This document shows, one piece after another, positions 1 through 12,148 of a DNA stretch of 64,000 nucleotides. The position numbers were made by a program, and so were the translations under genes. The notes under the pieces were generated by a model, which had not been told where the DNA came from, did no database searches, and saw nothing but the letters and a program-made list of their open reading frames with translations. Source of the DNA: Pseudomonas sp. M30-35 (GTDB lineage Bacteria > Pseudomonadota > Gammaproteobacteria > Pseudomonadales > Pseudomonadaceae); the NCBI RefSeq assembly GCF_002163625.1, contig NZ_CP020892.1:868001-932000 (forward strand), in the 5' to 3' direction. Each line of letters starts with the position of its first letter. Position 1 is the first letter of the stretch.

Positions 1-46
1 TAACAGATGGCGAAGTAGTGGGTGCTGTTGTAGGCGTCCCGCTCAT
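1..46 (-). CDS. Possible 5' end of a leftward gene cut by the window edge (lipA by synteny?)
   Basis: An ATG on the minus strand at 46-44 opens a frame that stays open to the left edge and encodes 15 residues, MSGTPTTAPTTSPSV. Pseudomonas lipoyl synthases (LipA) begin with a variable Thr/Pro-rich stretch, and lipA often follows holA and arfA in this genus, so a LipA start is possible. No convincing Shine-Dalgarno sequence precedes the ATG and too little protein is visible to assign a family. Treat this as a placeholder. Confidence 0.28.
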   Translation of the reverse strand, partial: MSGTPTTAPTTSPSV

Positions 47-214
47 TGATTGTGCAGGTGCTTCGGAACAGGCACTTAGAAGTACAAGCGAGAGGGTAAT
101 TGAGGTGTGGCTCAGGCCACGGAAAAGCAGGTTTGGCATGGTGGTCTCAGCACGTTTCGCAGGGTTCTACCATAACATGAATGAATCGCTATGCAGACTG
201 CTGGCCCGGGGCTT

Positions 215-373
215 TCATGCTGCCATAAACGAAAAAGCCTCCCAGTTTTGCTGGGAGGCTTGGCGACGGTAACTACCTTTACCTTTTTGCGGTTTTTGTT
301 GCTGACTGCGAAATAGCGGTTGGGCAACGATTGATTTAGCTTTATTGGGCCGTTTTTGGCCTGATTTGCTCAT
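215..373 (-). CDS. arfA: Alternative ribosome-rescue factor ArfA
   Basis: The 52-residue basic protein MSKSGQKRPNKAKSIVAQPL... has the ArfA hallmarks NKAKSIVAQPLFRS (residues 10-23) and KGKGSYRR (30-37). ArfA recruits release factor RF2 to ribosomes stalled on nonstop mRNA and backs up tmRNA (known from E. coli). The ATG at 373 was chosen because GGGAG lies just upstream and the family N terminus begins there; the longer frame to 418 is not family-like. A strong hairpin with a T run lies inside the 3' end of the reading frame (see the terminator entry), so many transcripts should end before the stop codon. The gene lies downstream of holA in the same direction. Confidence 0.85.
   Translation of the reverse strand: MSKSGQKRPNKAKSIVAQPLFRSQQQKPQKGKGSYRRQASQQNWEAFSFMAA
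232..260 (-). terminator. Intrinsic terminator inside the arfA coding region
   Basis: AGCCTCCCAG (236-245) and CTGGGAGGCT (251-260) form a perfect 10-bp stem with a 5-nt loop. Read on the minus strand the stem is followed by TTTTT (236-232). It covers about arfA codons 38-46 and ends before the stop codon at 217-215. In E. coli a comparable element, with RNase III cleavage, makes arfA mRNA nonstop, so that tmRNA normally tags the product. Confidence 0.8.
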
Positions 374-475
374 GTGTTTCTCCCGTTTGATTCGATCTAC
401 AGCGCTGCGGCTGCACAACTTAGGCGATTGTTGCAGGGTAAAGTTCAGGCGCGCGTGGCGAGGCCCAAGCGGAGA

Positions 476-1513
476 TTATACCGCGTTGCTGATGCTAAGG
501 CGTTTGCCGCACATGCTCAGAGTCAGCATATTTAGACTGCTCCAGGCATCGCCCGGTGCCTGACCTTTGATTTGTGCATCGATGGCTTGTGCATCTTCAA
601 GCAACTTGCCCCAACGCGGCGCTGAGTGACGTTGTAAAGCTTTGCTGACCAGGGGTCTGCGCTTATCCCAGACCGGTGGCCGAGCCGAGCTGAACGCTTT
701 ATCAAGCGGTATGCCTTGGCTGTATTGCTGAGCGATGGTTGCCAGCATGCGAACCTCTCGGGCCAGTGCCCAGAGAATAACTGGAGGCTCAACACCTTCA
801 CCGCGCAGACCTTCAAGCATGCGCAGCGCGTGCGCGGCTTCGCCATTGAGCGCGGCATCAATCAGACCAAACACATCAAAGCGGGCGCTGTCGGCGACGG
901 AGGCCTGCACCGTATCGACATCAACCTGATTGTCTTTGGCGAGTAGTTTGAGCTTTTCGATCTCTTGCGCAGCCGCGAGCAAGTTGCCCTCGACTCGCAC
1001 CGCAATCATTTCCACGGCTTCCTGGCTTGCAGTCAATCCGGACTGAGCCATGCGCTGGCGAATCCATTGGCCAAGCTGGTTGGTGTCAACCGGCCAGATT
1101 TGTAAAAACTGAGTGTTGGCGCCTTCGATCAGGGCTTTGGCCCATTTGCTCTTTTGCGTGCTGCCATCGAGCTTGGGCAGGCTTATCAGCAAGACAGTAT
1201 CTTCAGCAGGGCGCGCCAGGTACTCAAGCAGAGCGACGCCTTTGTCGCTTAGTTTGCCGCCGGGTATACGCAGCTCAAGCAAGCGCTTGTCGGCAAAGAG
1301 CGACAGGCTGGCGCTGGCCTGAAGCAGGCTGCCCCAGTCGAAGTTGGTCTCGGCATTAAACACTTGGCGTTCACTGAAACCTTGAGCACGTGTGGCGGCA
1401 CGTATTGCATCGCACGCTTCCTGGCACAGCAGTGGCTCGTCACCGCTCACCACGTAAACGGCTGCGAGAGTGCCCTGAAGGTGTTTGCCAAGTTGTGCTG
1501 GGTTTAGTTTCAT
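476..1513 (-). CDS. holA: DNA polymerase III delta subunit
   Basis: The 345-residue protein matches HolA in length (343 in E. coli) and in its N terminus, MKLNPAQLGKHLQGTLAAVY, followed by the SGDEPLL segment typical of delta. Delta opens the beta sliding clamp as part of the clamp loader. The C-terminal region (about residues 210-340) fits the helical collar domain. It is the third gene of the leftward series leuS-lptE-holA-arfA. The start at 1513 is the family start. It is separated from lptE by about 195 bases that hold a repeat hairpin. Confidence 0.95.
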   Translation of the reverse strand: MKLNPAQLGKHLQGTLAAVYVVSGDEPLLCQEACDAIRAATRAQGFSERQVFNAETNFDWGSLLQASASLSLFADKRLLELRIPGGKLSDKGVALLEYLARPAEDTVLLISLPKLDGSTQKSKWAKALIEGANTQFLQIWPVDTNQLGQWIRQRMAQSGLTASQEAVEMIAVRVEGNLLAAAQEIEKLKLLAKDNQVDVDTVQASVADSARFDVFGLIDAALNGEAAHALRMLEGLRGEGVEPPVILWALAREVRMLATIAQQYSQGIPLDKAFSSARPPVWDKRRPLVSKALQRHSAPRWGKLLEDAQAIDAQIKGQAPGDAWSSLNMLTLSMCGKRLSISNAV

Positions 1514-1674
1514 CTGCGCCGGGTGCCTCTAAAAAGTGGCGGATTAAGCCAGGTCCGCCGGGCGTAGGGTGTAACAAGGCGAAGCCTGTCCACCAAAGTA
1601 CAGCAATTGATTGAATATCAGTGGCGCAAATGGTGGGCGGAAAAAGTTCACATCACACCATTGGCTGCGTCAAA

Positions 1675-1702
1675 GGGTGGACGAAAAAAGTGTCGTCCAC
1701 CC
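1675..1702. repeat. GGTGG-type intergenic hairpin, lptE-holA gap
   Basis: GGGTGGACGA (1675-1684) and TCGTCCACCC (1693-1702) are perfect 10-bp inverted arms around an 8-nt loop. A second half-motif, GGTGGGCGGAAAAAGT, starts at 1632, and a degenerate hairpin (ACAAGGC-GAA-GCCTGT, about 1574-1590) precedes it. Similar hairpins occur at 55543-55567 and 59359-59395, so this looks like a dispersed REP-like family. It may also act as a transcription or RNA-processing element between two cotranscribed genes. Confidence 0.55.
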
Positions 1703-1709
1703 TACGGTT

Positions 1710-2318
1710 TTACTCTGTCGGTATTTCTATTGGCGACTGCTGCGGTTGAGCATCCTGACGTTGGCGAGCAGCTTTCTCAGCATCGGCTTCGGCCTGAGCC
1801 TTGGCTTCTGCGGTCTGCAGTAATGCATCAAGCTGTGCCGGGCTGATCAACTGCAGGCGTAGCATCAGTTGGTTGATCAGGTCGCGGCGCATTTCTTGGC
1901 GCAGTTGAGCCATTTCTTCGTCAGAACCCACGATGTTGTTGCCGTCACGGGTTTGAATGCTGCGCACTTCAAGTTGGTTGTTCAGCAACAGCAGATTCTT
2001 GCTACCACCGCGGATCTCGTAGTCGAGGCGGGTGGTCAGCTCGTTTTCTGCGGTTTGCGCAGAGCTGGTGTAGCTGGCTGTGCGTTGGGTCTCTTGCTCA
2101 TTGACCAGGGCCAATGTGTAAGGCGCGCCCGCATGAACCTTGACCTTGTTGTTTTCGAGGGTCTCGATCACTTGCTTGACTGTTTCACCGTAGGCGTTGC
2201 GTGCGATCACATTGAGTTCAGTCAAGGTGAACTGCACGTCGCCAGTGCCGCGTAGCTGAAAGCCGCAGGCACTGAGTAGAGCGGTCAGGCCGATTAGTAG
2301 CAGATTCCGTTTAATCAT
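1710..2318 (-). CDS. lptE: LPS-assembly lipoprotein LptE
   Basis: The 202-residue protein begins MIKRNLLLIGLTALLSACG, a lipoprotein signal peptide with lipobox LSAC (Cys at about residue 18). LptE plugs the LptD barrel and helps insert lipopolysaccharide in the outer membrane. The ATG at 2318 is preceded by AGGGG at good spacing and gives a proper signal peptide, whereas the longer frame to 2360 would bury it. The C-terminal tail is rich in Gln, Ala and Lys, as in Pseudomonas homologues. It lies directly downstream of leuS in the same direction. Confidence 0.93.
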   Translation of the reverse strand: MIKRNLLLIGLTALLSACGFQLRGTGDVQFTLTELNVIARNAYGETVKQVIETLENNKVKVHAGAPYTLALVNEQETQRTASYTSSAQTAENELTTRLDYEIRGGSKNLLLLNNQLEVRSIQTRDGNNIVGSDEEMAQLRQEMRRDLINQLMLRLQLISPAQLDALLQTAEAKAQAEADAEKAARQRQDAQPQQSPIEIPTE

Positions 2319-2375
2319 CTTGTATCCCCTTGGCGAGCGTCCCGGCGCGGTGTGTTGCACGGCGCCGGTTTCTAA

Positions 2376-5099
<2,724 letters not shown>

Positions 5100-5189
5100 T
5101 CAGTCACCGTTTGTCGCTGCAGCCTCTCGCTTAAATGCAGGCCGCTAAGCTTGCTGTAAGGGTGAGTATCTACCCGGGAGAGGTGCTTG

Positions 5190-5615
5190 ATGGGTGAATT
5201 GCAAAAGACACAAGACAGTGCAGGGTTATATAGCCGTTTGTTACAACGACTCGCCATTGCGCTGGATGATGCACAAAGTGTGCAGGGCCTTGCCACAACT
5301 GAGCCGCAGGAGTTGGAGCTGCGTGGCTTGACCCCCGCAGAGCTTGGGCTGATCAATGCCTATTTAGAGCGTGACTTGAGTTGGTTGCGAGGTTGGCATG
5401 CCGCCGCCAAAGAGCTTTCCACCCGTGAAAACCTTCCCGTCTGGAGCGCGCGCCTTAAGATAAAACCGCGGTTAAGGCCATTTTGTGCGAGGCGCGGGCA
5501 ATTATGCTGTGCCCTGTGTGGCAATACCGTGTCATTGCAGGCTATGTCGCGGGTGTTCGACTGTCAGGTTTGCGGCTCAAAATTATTCCGTCTGGAAAGG
5601 GCGCAAGTACATTGA
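5190..5615 (+). CDS. Zinc-ribbon-containing protein, DUF1451 (YbeL-like)
   Basis: The 141-residue protein has a charged helical N-terminal part (about 1-90) and a C-terminal zinc ribbon with two CxxC knuckles, CALC and CQVC, near residues 106 and 126. This is the DUF1451/YbeL layout, and the position beside leuS is typical of Pseudomonas. Its molecular function is unknown. GGGAGAGG at 5176-5183 favours the ATG at 5190 over an adjacent TTG at 5187. It is divergent from leuS across about 200 bases. Confidence 0.75.
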   Translation: MGELQKTQDSAGLYSRLLQRLAIALDDAQSVQGLATTEPQELELRGLTPAELGLINAYLERDLSWLRGWHAAAKELSTRENLPVWSARLKIKPRLRPFCARRGQLCCALCGNTVSLQAMSRVFDCQVCGSKLFRLERAQVH

Positions 5616-5779
5616 GTTTCAGGAGCGTTGTGCTGGCTACAGCGCTGTAAATACAGCTTATTTTTAACGTCCATATTTGCCCAGGCGTTCCTGAACGGAG
5701 ACAGTAATCTGATATATGCTGGTGCTTCACCGCCTTAGCTTGTGAGGACACTGCTCACAATTGTCGATGGACTGACTCA

Positions 5780-6538
5780 ATGCCGCTTCGTTTCCTGATC
5801 AAACAACTGTGCATGCCGCCCGGCGTGTTGTTCATCCTGCTTATTCTCGCGTGGTGGCTGCGTAAACGTGCGCCGCGAATTGCCACATGTTGCTTTGTGT
5901 GTGGGGCCGGAGGGCTCTACGTGATGAGTTTGCCGGTGGCGGTTGAATGGGCTGCGCGACAGATCGAAACAGAGCCCGCACTGAACGCAGAGCAAATAGG
6001 CCAGCTGGCGCAGACTGCCGATGCCATCGTCGTGCTCGGCGCCGGCCGTGATCAAGGGGATGCGGCATGGGCGGAAGATCAACCCAGCGCATTAGCGATT
6101 GAGCGCCTGCGTTATGCCTCTAGGTTGGCTAAGGCTTCAGGATTGCCGGTGTTGATAACCGGTGGACTGCATTTCGGTAAGCCACCCAGCGAGGCGACCA
6201 TCATGGCCAACGTGTTGGCCGAGGATTTTGCGGTGGCTACTCGCTGGCAAGAATCACAGAGTCGTACCACGTGGGAAAATGCGCAGTTCAGTCGGCAGAT
6301 ACTCGAGGCAGAGAAGATCAATCGAGTGGTGTTGGTCACCCAGGCGTTTCATATGGCGCGTTCGCGCTGGAGTTTCGAGCAGGTTGGCTTTCAGGTAGTG
6401 CCCGCGCCAGTTGGGTCTCTGGCCCGTTTGGATGCACGACCAGATGGAGGTTGGCTACCGGACGGTAAAGCTTTTATGCAAAGTACCTGGCTGATTAACG
6501 AGGCGATTGGCCATGTTGCCTATCGCCTCTTTTATTAA
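5780..6538 (+). CDS. YdcF/ElyC-family (DUF218) membrane-anchored protein
   Basis: The 252-residue protein has two N-terminal hydrophobic segments (about residues 12-28 and 35-55) followed by a DUF218 domain: DAIVVLGAG, then GLPVLITGG, then the RTTWENAQFS and VVLVTQAFHMARS segments that mark this fold. E. coli ElyC affects peptidoglycan and envelope integrity, probably through the lipid carrier; the biochemical activity is not settled. It sits between leuS and lnt, as in other Pseudomonas, and is convergent with lnt. The assignment is to the family, not to a tested function. Confidence 0.8.
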   Translation: MPLRFLIKQLCMPPGVLFILLILAWWLRKRAPRIATCCFVCGAGGLYVMSLPVAVEWAARQIETEPALNAEQIGQLAQTADAIVVLGAGRDQGDAAWAEDQPSALAIERLRYASRLAKASGLPVLITGGLHFGKPPSEATIMANVLAEDFAVATRWQESQSRTTWENAQFSRQILEAEKINRVVLVTQAFHMARSRWSFEQVGFQVVPAPVGSLARLDARPDGGWLPDGKAFMQSTWLINEAIGHVAYRLFY

Positions 6539-6571
6539 GCTGTCCCGCGTCTGGCGTTGATTGGCGGCGGC

Positions 6572-8092
6572 TTAAACCGTTTTGGCCATGCGGCTGGCCA
6601 GCAAGGCCCAGCCAAGCAACAGCGTGCAAATGATGATCAGCGGCCACGAGCGAAACTGTAGATAAGGGGTCAACTGCTGCATCGGCTGCACGCTGCCGTA
6701 GAGCATGCCGCGCTTGAACTGCGGCAGTTGGGCGGTGATTTTGCCCATTGGGTCGATCAGCACAGTCATGCCATTGTTGGTGGTGCGAATCATCCAGCGA
6801 CCTGCTTCCAGAGCGCGCATTTGCGCCATCTGCAAGTGTTGCAACGGGCCGATTGAATCGCCAAACCAGGCGTCGTTGCTGACCGTGAGCAATAGGTCGC
6901 TCTTGGCTGCAAGTTCGGCGGCAAACTCCGGATAAACCACTTCGTAACAGATCAAGGTTGCGATTCTGTAGCCTTTGGCTTCAAGCAGGGGCTGGTCGGA
7001 GTCGCCACGGGCAAAGTCAGACATTGGCAGGTCGAAGAAGGCGATCAGGCCGCGCAGCACTTCTTGCAGTGGCACGTACTCGCCAAATGGCACCAGCTTT
7101 TGCTTGAGATAGTCGCCACTGCCTTGGCCAAGCACGGTCACACCGTTGTAATAGCGCATCTCTCCAGCTTTATTTGGCTGGCGAATCGGTACCCCGGTGA
7201 TCAGTGCGCTTTTCCGCTCGCTGGCAAAGCGATCCATGCTGCTCAGGTAATCCAGCGCCTGGTCTTTGAGTACCGGCACTGCCGTTTCAGGCCAGATGAT
7301 CAAATCTGTTGGCTTGGCATTTAGCGTCAGGTCGCGATACAGCTCAAGTTGTGCTTCAAGCTTGGCCGGGTCCCATTTCATGCTTTGCTCTATATTGCCT
7401 TGGATCGACAGTACGCTTTGCGGCTGCCCGGCAGGTTTGGTCCAGGCATAGCCATTGAGCACCAGACCGCTGAGCCAAGGCGCGGCCAATAGCACTGCGC
7501 CAGCCATTAAAAACGCTGGGCGCTTGCGCAGCGAGTAAAGGTTGACGGCTAAGGCGGCGCAGAGCGCGAGGGCAAATGAGATCAGCCATACACCACCGAT
7601 GGGTGCGAGGCCGGTCAGCGGGCCGTCGAGTTGGCTGTAGCCTGCATAAAGCCATGGGAAGCCGGTCAAGAACCAGCCACGAAATGCTTCTTGAGCGACC
7701 CACACGGCGGCGAACGCCAGTGCATCGGCCAATGGTGCTTCAGGGCGGCGGATCCAGCGTGCCCAAAGAAACGCTGTAAGGGCAAAAAACAAGCCCAGGC
7801 CTGCAACAAAGCCAAGGGTTAACAGGCCAGCGAGTAAGGGTGAGGCATCACCAAAAGTATGGATGCTGACGTAGACCCAGCTAGTGCCAGCGGCAAACAG
7901 GCCAAAACCATAGCACCAGCCGCGTCCAGCCGCTTTGCGTGGTGCAAGATCACGCAGGCCAAGGTAAAGCAGCGCGATAGACAGCAGCGCCAGCGGCCAG
8001 ATATCGAAGGGTGCAAGTGCAAATGTGGTGATGGCACCTGCAGCCATGCTAATCAGGTTGCCTAGCCAGCCCGGGCGGGTGATCCAGCGCAT
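6572..8092 (-). CDS. lnt: Apolipoprotein N-acyltransferase
   Basis: The 506-residue inner-membrane enzyme adds the third acyl chain to lipoproteins such as LptE, encoded nearby. About six hydrophobic segments occupy the first 210 residues, followed by a periplasmic nitrilase-fold domain. The catalytic triad is visible: Glu in IIWPETAVP, Lys in LKQKLVPFGEY and Cys in IATLICYE. A last hydrophobic segment lies near the C terminus. AGGA precedes the ATG at 8092. It lies downstream of corC in the usual Pseudomonas order, with a strong hairpin between the two genes. Confidence 0.95.
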   Translation of the reverse strand: MRWITRPGWLGNLISMAAGAITTFALAPFDIWPLALLSIALLYLGLRDLAPRKAAGRGWCYGFGLFAAGTSWVYVSIHTFGDASPLLAGLLTLGFVAGLGLFFALTAFLWARWIRRPEAPLADALAFAAVWVAQEAFRGWFLTGFPWLYAGYSQLDGPLTGLAPIGGVWLISFALALCAALAVNLYSLRKRPAFLMAGAVLLAAPWLSGLVLNGYAWTKPAGQPQSVLSIQGNIEQSMKWDPAKLEAQLELYRDLTLNAKPTDLIIWPETAVPVLKDQALDYLSSMDRFASERKSALITGVPIRQPNKAGEMRYYNGVTVLGQGSGDYLKQKLVPFGEYVPLQEVLRGLIAFFDLPMSDFARGDSDQPLLEAKGYRIATLICYEVVYPEFAAELAAKSDLLLTVSNDAWFGDSIGPLQHLQMAQMRALEAGRWMIRTTNNGMTVLIDPMGKITAQLPQFKRGMLYGSVQPMQQLTPYLQFRSWPLIIICTLLLGWALLASRMAKTV

Positions 8093-8173
8093 GTTAAATC
8101 CTAGACGGTAAAAGACCGCTGGAGGCTATAGGTAAGCGCCCATGTTCGGCAAGTTTGCAGTTGTAATTGCTGT

Positions 8174-8205
8174 CCTGACTGAGCCAGCATTCTGGCTCAG
8201 TCAGG
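8174..8205 (-). other. Perfect 14-bp stem-loop between corC and lnt
   Basis: CCTGACTGAGCCAG (8174-8187) and CTGGCTCAGTCAGG (8192-8205) are perfect inverted arms with a 4-nt loop, 7 bases past the corC stop. Neither strand shows a T run after the stem, so it is not a standard intrinsic terminator. It could protect the corC 3' end, be a processing site, or damp transcription into lnt. Confidence 0.6.
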
Positions 8206-8212
8206 TTGAGCA

Positions 8213-9052
8213 TCAGCCTACTAGAGGTGACAAGCGCAGCAAATGTACGCGCCGGCTGTCAGCGTTGAGGATGCGGAAGCGAAAGCCGCCGATCTCAGTC
8301 ACTTCATTGCGTTTTGGCAGGTGACCAAAGGCGCTCATGACCAGGCCGCCAACGGTATCGAACTCATCATCGGAAAAGTTGGTGCCGAAGGCTTCGTTGA
8401 AGTTTTCGATCGGGGTCAGTGCTTTGACCAGAAAGTCGCCGCTTGGCAGCGGTTTGACGTAGCTGTCTTCCTCGACGTCATGCTCGTCTTCAATATCGCC
8501 GACGATCTGCTCAAGCACGTCTTCAATTGTCACCAGGCCTGCGACGCCGCCGTATTCGTCAATCACCACCGCCATGTGGTTGTGATTGGCGCGGAACTCG
8601 CGCAGCAGCACATTAAGCCGTTTGGACTCTGGGACAAAAGTTGCCGGACGCAGCAGGTCTTTGATGTTGAAGTTCTGTTGCTCGTCTTGCAGGATCAGCG
8701 GGAGCAGATCCTTGGCAAGCAGGATGCCGATCACGTCATCAAGGCTTTCACCCACTACCGGGTAGCGCGAGTGCGCGGCATCGATAATTGATGGCAGAAA
8801 CTCTTTTGGAGTTTGCGTGGCTTTGATGCTGATCATCTGTGAACGTGGAACCATAATGTCGCGAACTTGCAGGTCAGCCACCTGAATAGCACCTTCAACG
8901 ATGGCTAGCGCCTCGCTGTCGAGTAGCTTGTTCTGGTGCGCTTCGCGCAGGACTTCCAGCAGTTCTTGACGGTTTTTCGGCTCGTGAGCAAAAGCCTGTG
9001 TCAGCTTATTCAGCCATGACTTTTGCTCGTTGCTCGATCGGTCTTCGCTCAT
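8213..9052 (-). CDS. corC: CorC/YbeX-family CBS-domain protein
   Basis: The 279-residue cytosolic protein has a CBS pair (about residues 65-185, beginning [11 protein letters not shown] and including [19 protein letters not shown]) and a C-terminal CorC/HlyC transporter-associated domain (about 200-279). Family members are linked to magnesium and cobalt efflux and, for YbeX, to ribosome metabolism. There is no DUF21 membrane part, as expected for CorC. It is the third gene of the phoH-ybeY-corC-lnt set and lies 33 bases from ybeY. Confidence 0.92.
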   Translation of the reverse strand: MSEDRSSNEQKSWLNKLTQAFAHEPKNRQELLEVLREAHQNKLLDSEALAIVEGAIQVADLQVRDIMVPRSQMISIKATQTPKEFLPSIIDAAHSRYPVVGESLDDVIGILLAKDLLPLILQDEQQNFNIKDLLRPATFVPESKRLNVLLREFRANHNHMAVVIDEYGGVAGLVTIEDVLEQIVGDIEDEHDVEEDSYVKPLPSGDFLVKALTPIENFNEAFGTNFSDDEFDTVGGLVMSAFGHLPKRNEVTEIGGFRFRILNADSRRVHLLRLSPLVG

Positions 9053-9085
9053 GGGGTTTTACTCAGGATCCTTGCTTGTGATCAA

Positions 9086-9544
9086 TCATTCGTCGTCGGC
9101 ATAAGGGTCGGGATGACCCAGCTCGGCGAGCAGTGTACGTTCTAAAGCTTCCATTTCCTCGGCTTCGGCATCTTCGATGTGGTCGTAGCCGAGAAGGTGC
9201 AGGCAGCCGTGAATCACCAGATGTGCCCAGTGGGCAGTCAGGCTTTTTTCTTGCTCGATGGCTTCGCGAGCCACTACTGGCGCGCAAATGACCAAGTCGC
9301 CAAGCAGGGGAATGTCGAGCATCTCATCCGGCACGTCCGCAGGGAACGAGAGTACGTTGGTGGCGTACTCGCGTTGGCGGTAAGTGTGGTTGAGCTCAAG
9401 TCCTTCTGCTTCATCGACCAGGCGTATGGTTAGTTCAGAGTCGGCGGTGCGCTGGCGTAGAGCAACCTCGCACCACTGAGTAAATTGCGCTTCGCTGGGT
9501 AAATCGCTGGCATTGCTGGCGATCTGTAAGTCCAGCTCAACCAT
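9086..9544 (-). CDS. ybeY: Endoribonuclease YbeY
   Basis: The 152-residue protein carries the signature [11 protein letters not shown], whose three zinc-binding histidines fall at residues 112, 116 and 122. YbeY acts in 16S rRNA 3' maturation and late ribosome quality control. The chosen ATG at 9544 overlaps the end of phoH by 8 bases, which suggests translational coupling; the frame runs on to 9694, but that part is antiparallel to nothing family-like and lies within phoH. The length matches the family (about 150). Confidence 0.95.
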   Translation of the reverse strand: MVELDLQIASNASDLPSEAQFTQWCEVALRQRTADSELTIRLVDEAEGLELNHTYRQREYATNVLSFPADVPDEMLDIPLLGDLVICAPVVAREAIEQEKSLTAHWAHLVIHGCLHLLGYDHIEDAEAEEMEALERTLLAELGHPDPYADDE

Positions 9545-10541
9545 CACCGTTGCCCCGTTCATTGGCAGGTTTGTTGTGTGCGTGATCTTCAAAGCGCTCG
9601 TAAGCTTCAACAATACGTTGGACCAATGGGTGGCGGACCACGTCCTTGGGCTTGAAGTGAGTGAAGCTGATGCCGGGCACGTCGCGTAATACATCGATTA
9701 CATGGGTCAGGCCAGACTTGCTGCCGCGCGGCAGGTCAACCTGAGTAATGTCGCCGGTGATTACAGCCGTAGAGCCGAAGCCGATCCGGGTGAGGAACAT
9801 CTTCATTTGCTCAAGCGTGGTGTTCTGGCTTTCATCAAGAATGATAAAGCTGTTGTTCAGCGTACGACCGCGCATGTAGGCGAGCGGGGCCACTTCGATC
9901 ACTTGTTTTTCGATCAGGCGGGCGACGTGTTCAAAGCCGAGCATCTCGTAAAGTGCGTCGTACAGCGGGCGCAGATACGGATCAATCTTCTGTGACAGGT
10001 CGCCTGGCAAGAAGCCGAGCTTCTCGCCCGCTTCAACCGCTGGACGCACCAAGAGAATGCGGCGAATTTGCTCGCGCTCCAATGCGTCAACTGCGCAGGC
10101 CACTGCAAGGTAGGTTTTACCGGTGCCTGCCGGGCCAATGCCGAAGTTGATGTCGTGCTCGAGTATCGATTTGACGTAAGCCTGCTGATTGGCTCCCCGT
10201 GGCCGGATCATGCCTTTGCGCGTGCGCAGGCCAATAGTGGATTCGACCGTTGAGCTTTTCAGCTCCTCGATACCGGACTCCTGCAAAAACAGATGCACTG
10301 TGTCTGGAGACAATTCTGTGTTTTGGGCTTCACGGTAGAGACGGCGCAACAGTTGCTCTGCTGCACGGGTTTGCTCGCTATCGCCAAGTAATTCGAACTG
10401 ATTGCCGCGATTGCGAATTTCGATCTCGAGGCGCTGTTCAATCAGGCGCAGGTTCTCGTCAAATTGCCCGCACAGATTGGCGAAGCGATTGGCTTCGAAT
10501 GGCTCGAGGATGAAATGATGTGGTGCTGTCTGTGTATTCAA
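9537..10541 (-). CDS. ybeZ: PhoH-like ATPase (YbeZ)
   Basis: The 334-residue protein has a Walker A motif GPAGTGKT at residues 136-143 and the Walker B segment FIILDESQN. YbeZ partners YbeY in rRNA processing, and the two genes overlap here. The start appears to be TTG at 10541: the following residues, ending in FILEPFE, match the family N terminus and no ATG lies at that place. No strong Shine-Dalgarno sequence is seen. The gene lies 134 bases downstream of miaB in the same direction. Confidence 0.92.
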   Translation of the reverse strand: MNTQTAPHHFILEPFEANRFANLCGQFDENLRLIEQRLEIEIRNRGNQFELLGDSEQTRAAEQLLRRLYREAQNTELSPDTVHLFLQESGIEELKSSTVESTIGLRTRKGMIRPRGANQQAYVKSILEHDINFGIGPAGTGKTYLAVACAVDALEREQIRRILLVRPAVEAGEKLGFLPGDLSQKIDPYLRPLYDALYEMLGFEHVARLIEKQVIEVAPLAYMRGRTLNNSFIILDESQNTTLEQMKMFLTRIGFGSTAVITGDITQVDLPRGSKSGLTHVIDVLRDVPGISFTHFKPKDVVRHPLVQRIVEAYERFEDHAHNKPANERGNGDG

Positions 10542-10675
10542 AATAATAAGATGGCCGCCAGTCGGCAGGGGTAATTGGGCAAGAATAGCCTTAGCTGTTC
10601 ACGCAGGAAAGCATCAACAGCATAGGCTTTAGTGCAGTATGCGTGAAGAGCCCGAATATGTTGGGCTGCACAGGT

Positions 10676-12019
10676 TTATTCCGCGCCGGAATCGGTGATC
10701 AGACTGCCGCGCAGAGAGTAGGACTGAGCGCTATCAATCATCACGTCGACAAATTGGCCAATCAGGCTTGGGTTGTCGCAGCGGAAGTTGACTACGCGAT
10801 TGCTCTCGGTACGACCTTGGAGCATGCCAGGGTCTTTTCTTGAATAATCACTGACCAGAATGCGCTGGATGCTGCCGACCATGCGGCGCGTGTTTGCCGA
10901 GCCGATCTGATTGATGCGGTCCTGAAGAATCTTCAGGCGCTGCTTTTTCAATTCTTCGGGGGTGTCGTCGGGCAAATCTGCTGCCGGCGTGCCGGGGCGT
11001 GAGCTGTAGACGAACGAGAAAGAGAAATCGAAGCCAACATCTTCAACCAGTTTCATGGTTTGCTCGAAATCTTTCTCGGTCTCGCCTGGGAAACCGATGA
11101 TGAAGTCAGAGCTGATCAGAATATCTGGCACCACGGCTTTCAGCTTGCGAATCCGCGATTTGAACTCAAGTGCCGTGTGGTTGCGCTTCATGGCCGCGAG
11201 AATCCGGTCTGAGCCGGATTGCACAGGTAAATGCAGGTACTTCACCAGCTCGGGAATGTCTGCATGGGCTTGAATCAACGCGTCGGAAAACTCCAGCGGG
11301 TGCGAGGTCATGTAGCGAATGCGGTCGATGCCATCAATTGCGGCAACTGCATAGAGTAACTCGGCAAAGTCAGCGATCTGGCCGTTGCCGGTGTCGCCGC
11401 GGTAGCCATTGACGTTTTGCCCAAGCAGAGTCACTTCACGCACGCCGTTTTCAGCCAGATGGAGAATCTCGCTCAGCACGTCGGCCATGGGCCGGCTGAC
11501 TTCTTCGCCGCGGGTGTAGGGCACCACGCAGAAGGTGCAGTACTTGCTGCAGCCTTCCATCACCGATACGTAGGCGGTTGGCCCGTCAATGCGCGGTTCT
11601 GGCAGGCGATCGAATTTTTCGATCTCAGGGAATGAAACATCAACCTGCGGTAGTTTGGTGGTGCGTGCCGCGTTGATCATTTCCGGCAGGCGGTGCAAGG
11701 TTTGCGGGCCGAACACCACATCGACATAGGGTGCTCGATCGCGAATTGCCGCGCCTTCCTGACTGGCCACGCAGCCGCCAACGCCAATAACCAGATCCGG
11801 GTTGCTTAGTTTCAGTTCACGCCAGCGGCCCAGCTGGGAATATACCTTGTCCTGCGCGCGCTCACGGATGGAGCACGTGTTGAGCAGAATCAAATCTGCA
11901 TCCTCAGCGCGTTCAGTAACTTCCAGTGCTTGATGTTCGCCCAAAAGATCGACCATGCGCGAGCTGTCGTACTCGTTCATCTGGCAGCCGTGGGTTTCGA
12001 TATAAAGCTTCTTGGTCAT
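10676..12019 (-). CDS. miaB: tRNA-2-methylthio-N6-dimethylallyladenosine synthase
   Basis: The 447-residue radical-SAM methylthiotransferase modifies A37 of tRNAs that read UNN codons. The N-terminal cluster cysteines are C12, C49 and C83; the radical-SAM motif is C157, C161, C164 (GCSKYCTFC); a TRAM domain ends the protein. All key residues are present and the length is standard. It is divergent from the DUF1820 gene. Confidence 0.97.
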   Translation of the reverse strand: MTKKLYIETHGCQMNEYDSSRMVDLLGEHQALEVTERAEDADLILLNTCSIRERAQDKVYSQLGRWRELKLSNPDLVIGVGGCVASQEGAAIRDRAPYVDVVFGPQTLHRLPEMINAARTTKLPQVDVSFPEIEKFDRLPEPRIDGPTAYVSVMEGCSKYCTFCVVPYTRGEEVSRPMADVLSEILHLAENGVREVTLLGQNVNGYRGDTGNGQIADFAELLYAVAAIDGIDRIRYMTSHPLEFSDALIQAHADIPELVKYLHLPVQSGSDRILAAMKRNHTALEFKSRIRKLKAVVPDILISSDFIIGFPGETEKDFEQTMKLVEDVGFDFSFSFVYSSRPGTPAADLPDDTPEELKKQRLKILQDRINQIGSANTRRMVGSIQRILVSDYSRKDPGMLQGRTESNRVVNFRCDNPSLIGQFVDVMIDSAQSYSLRGSLITDSGAE

Positions 12020-12148
12020 GCGGGCTCAAAGGGTGATTCGAAGAACCGCATATTATAAGGCCCAAGCGCTTCTGTTCCTAGCGTTGCCTGACTGCCTGCA
12101 TGTTATGATTCGTGCCCGTTATTTTCCTGGCCCGACTAAACTGCCTAT

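Noticed and set aside
10598..10647. TTCACGCA/TGCGTGAA inverted repeat between phoH and miaB
   Set aside because: Arms are 34 bases apart with weak inner pairing; could be chance.
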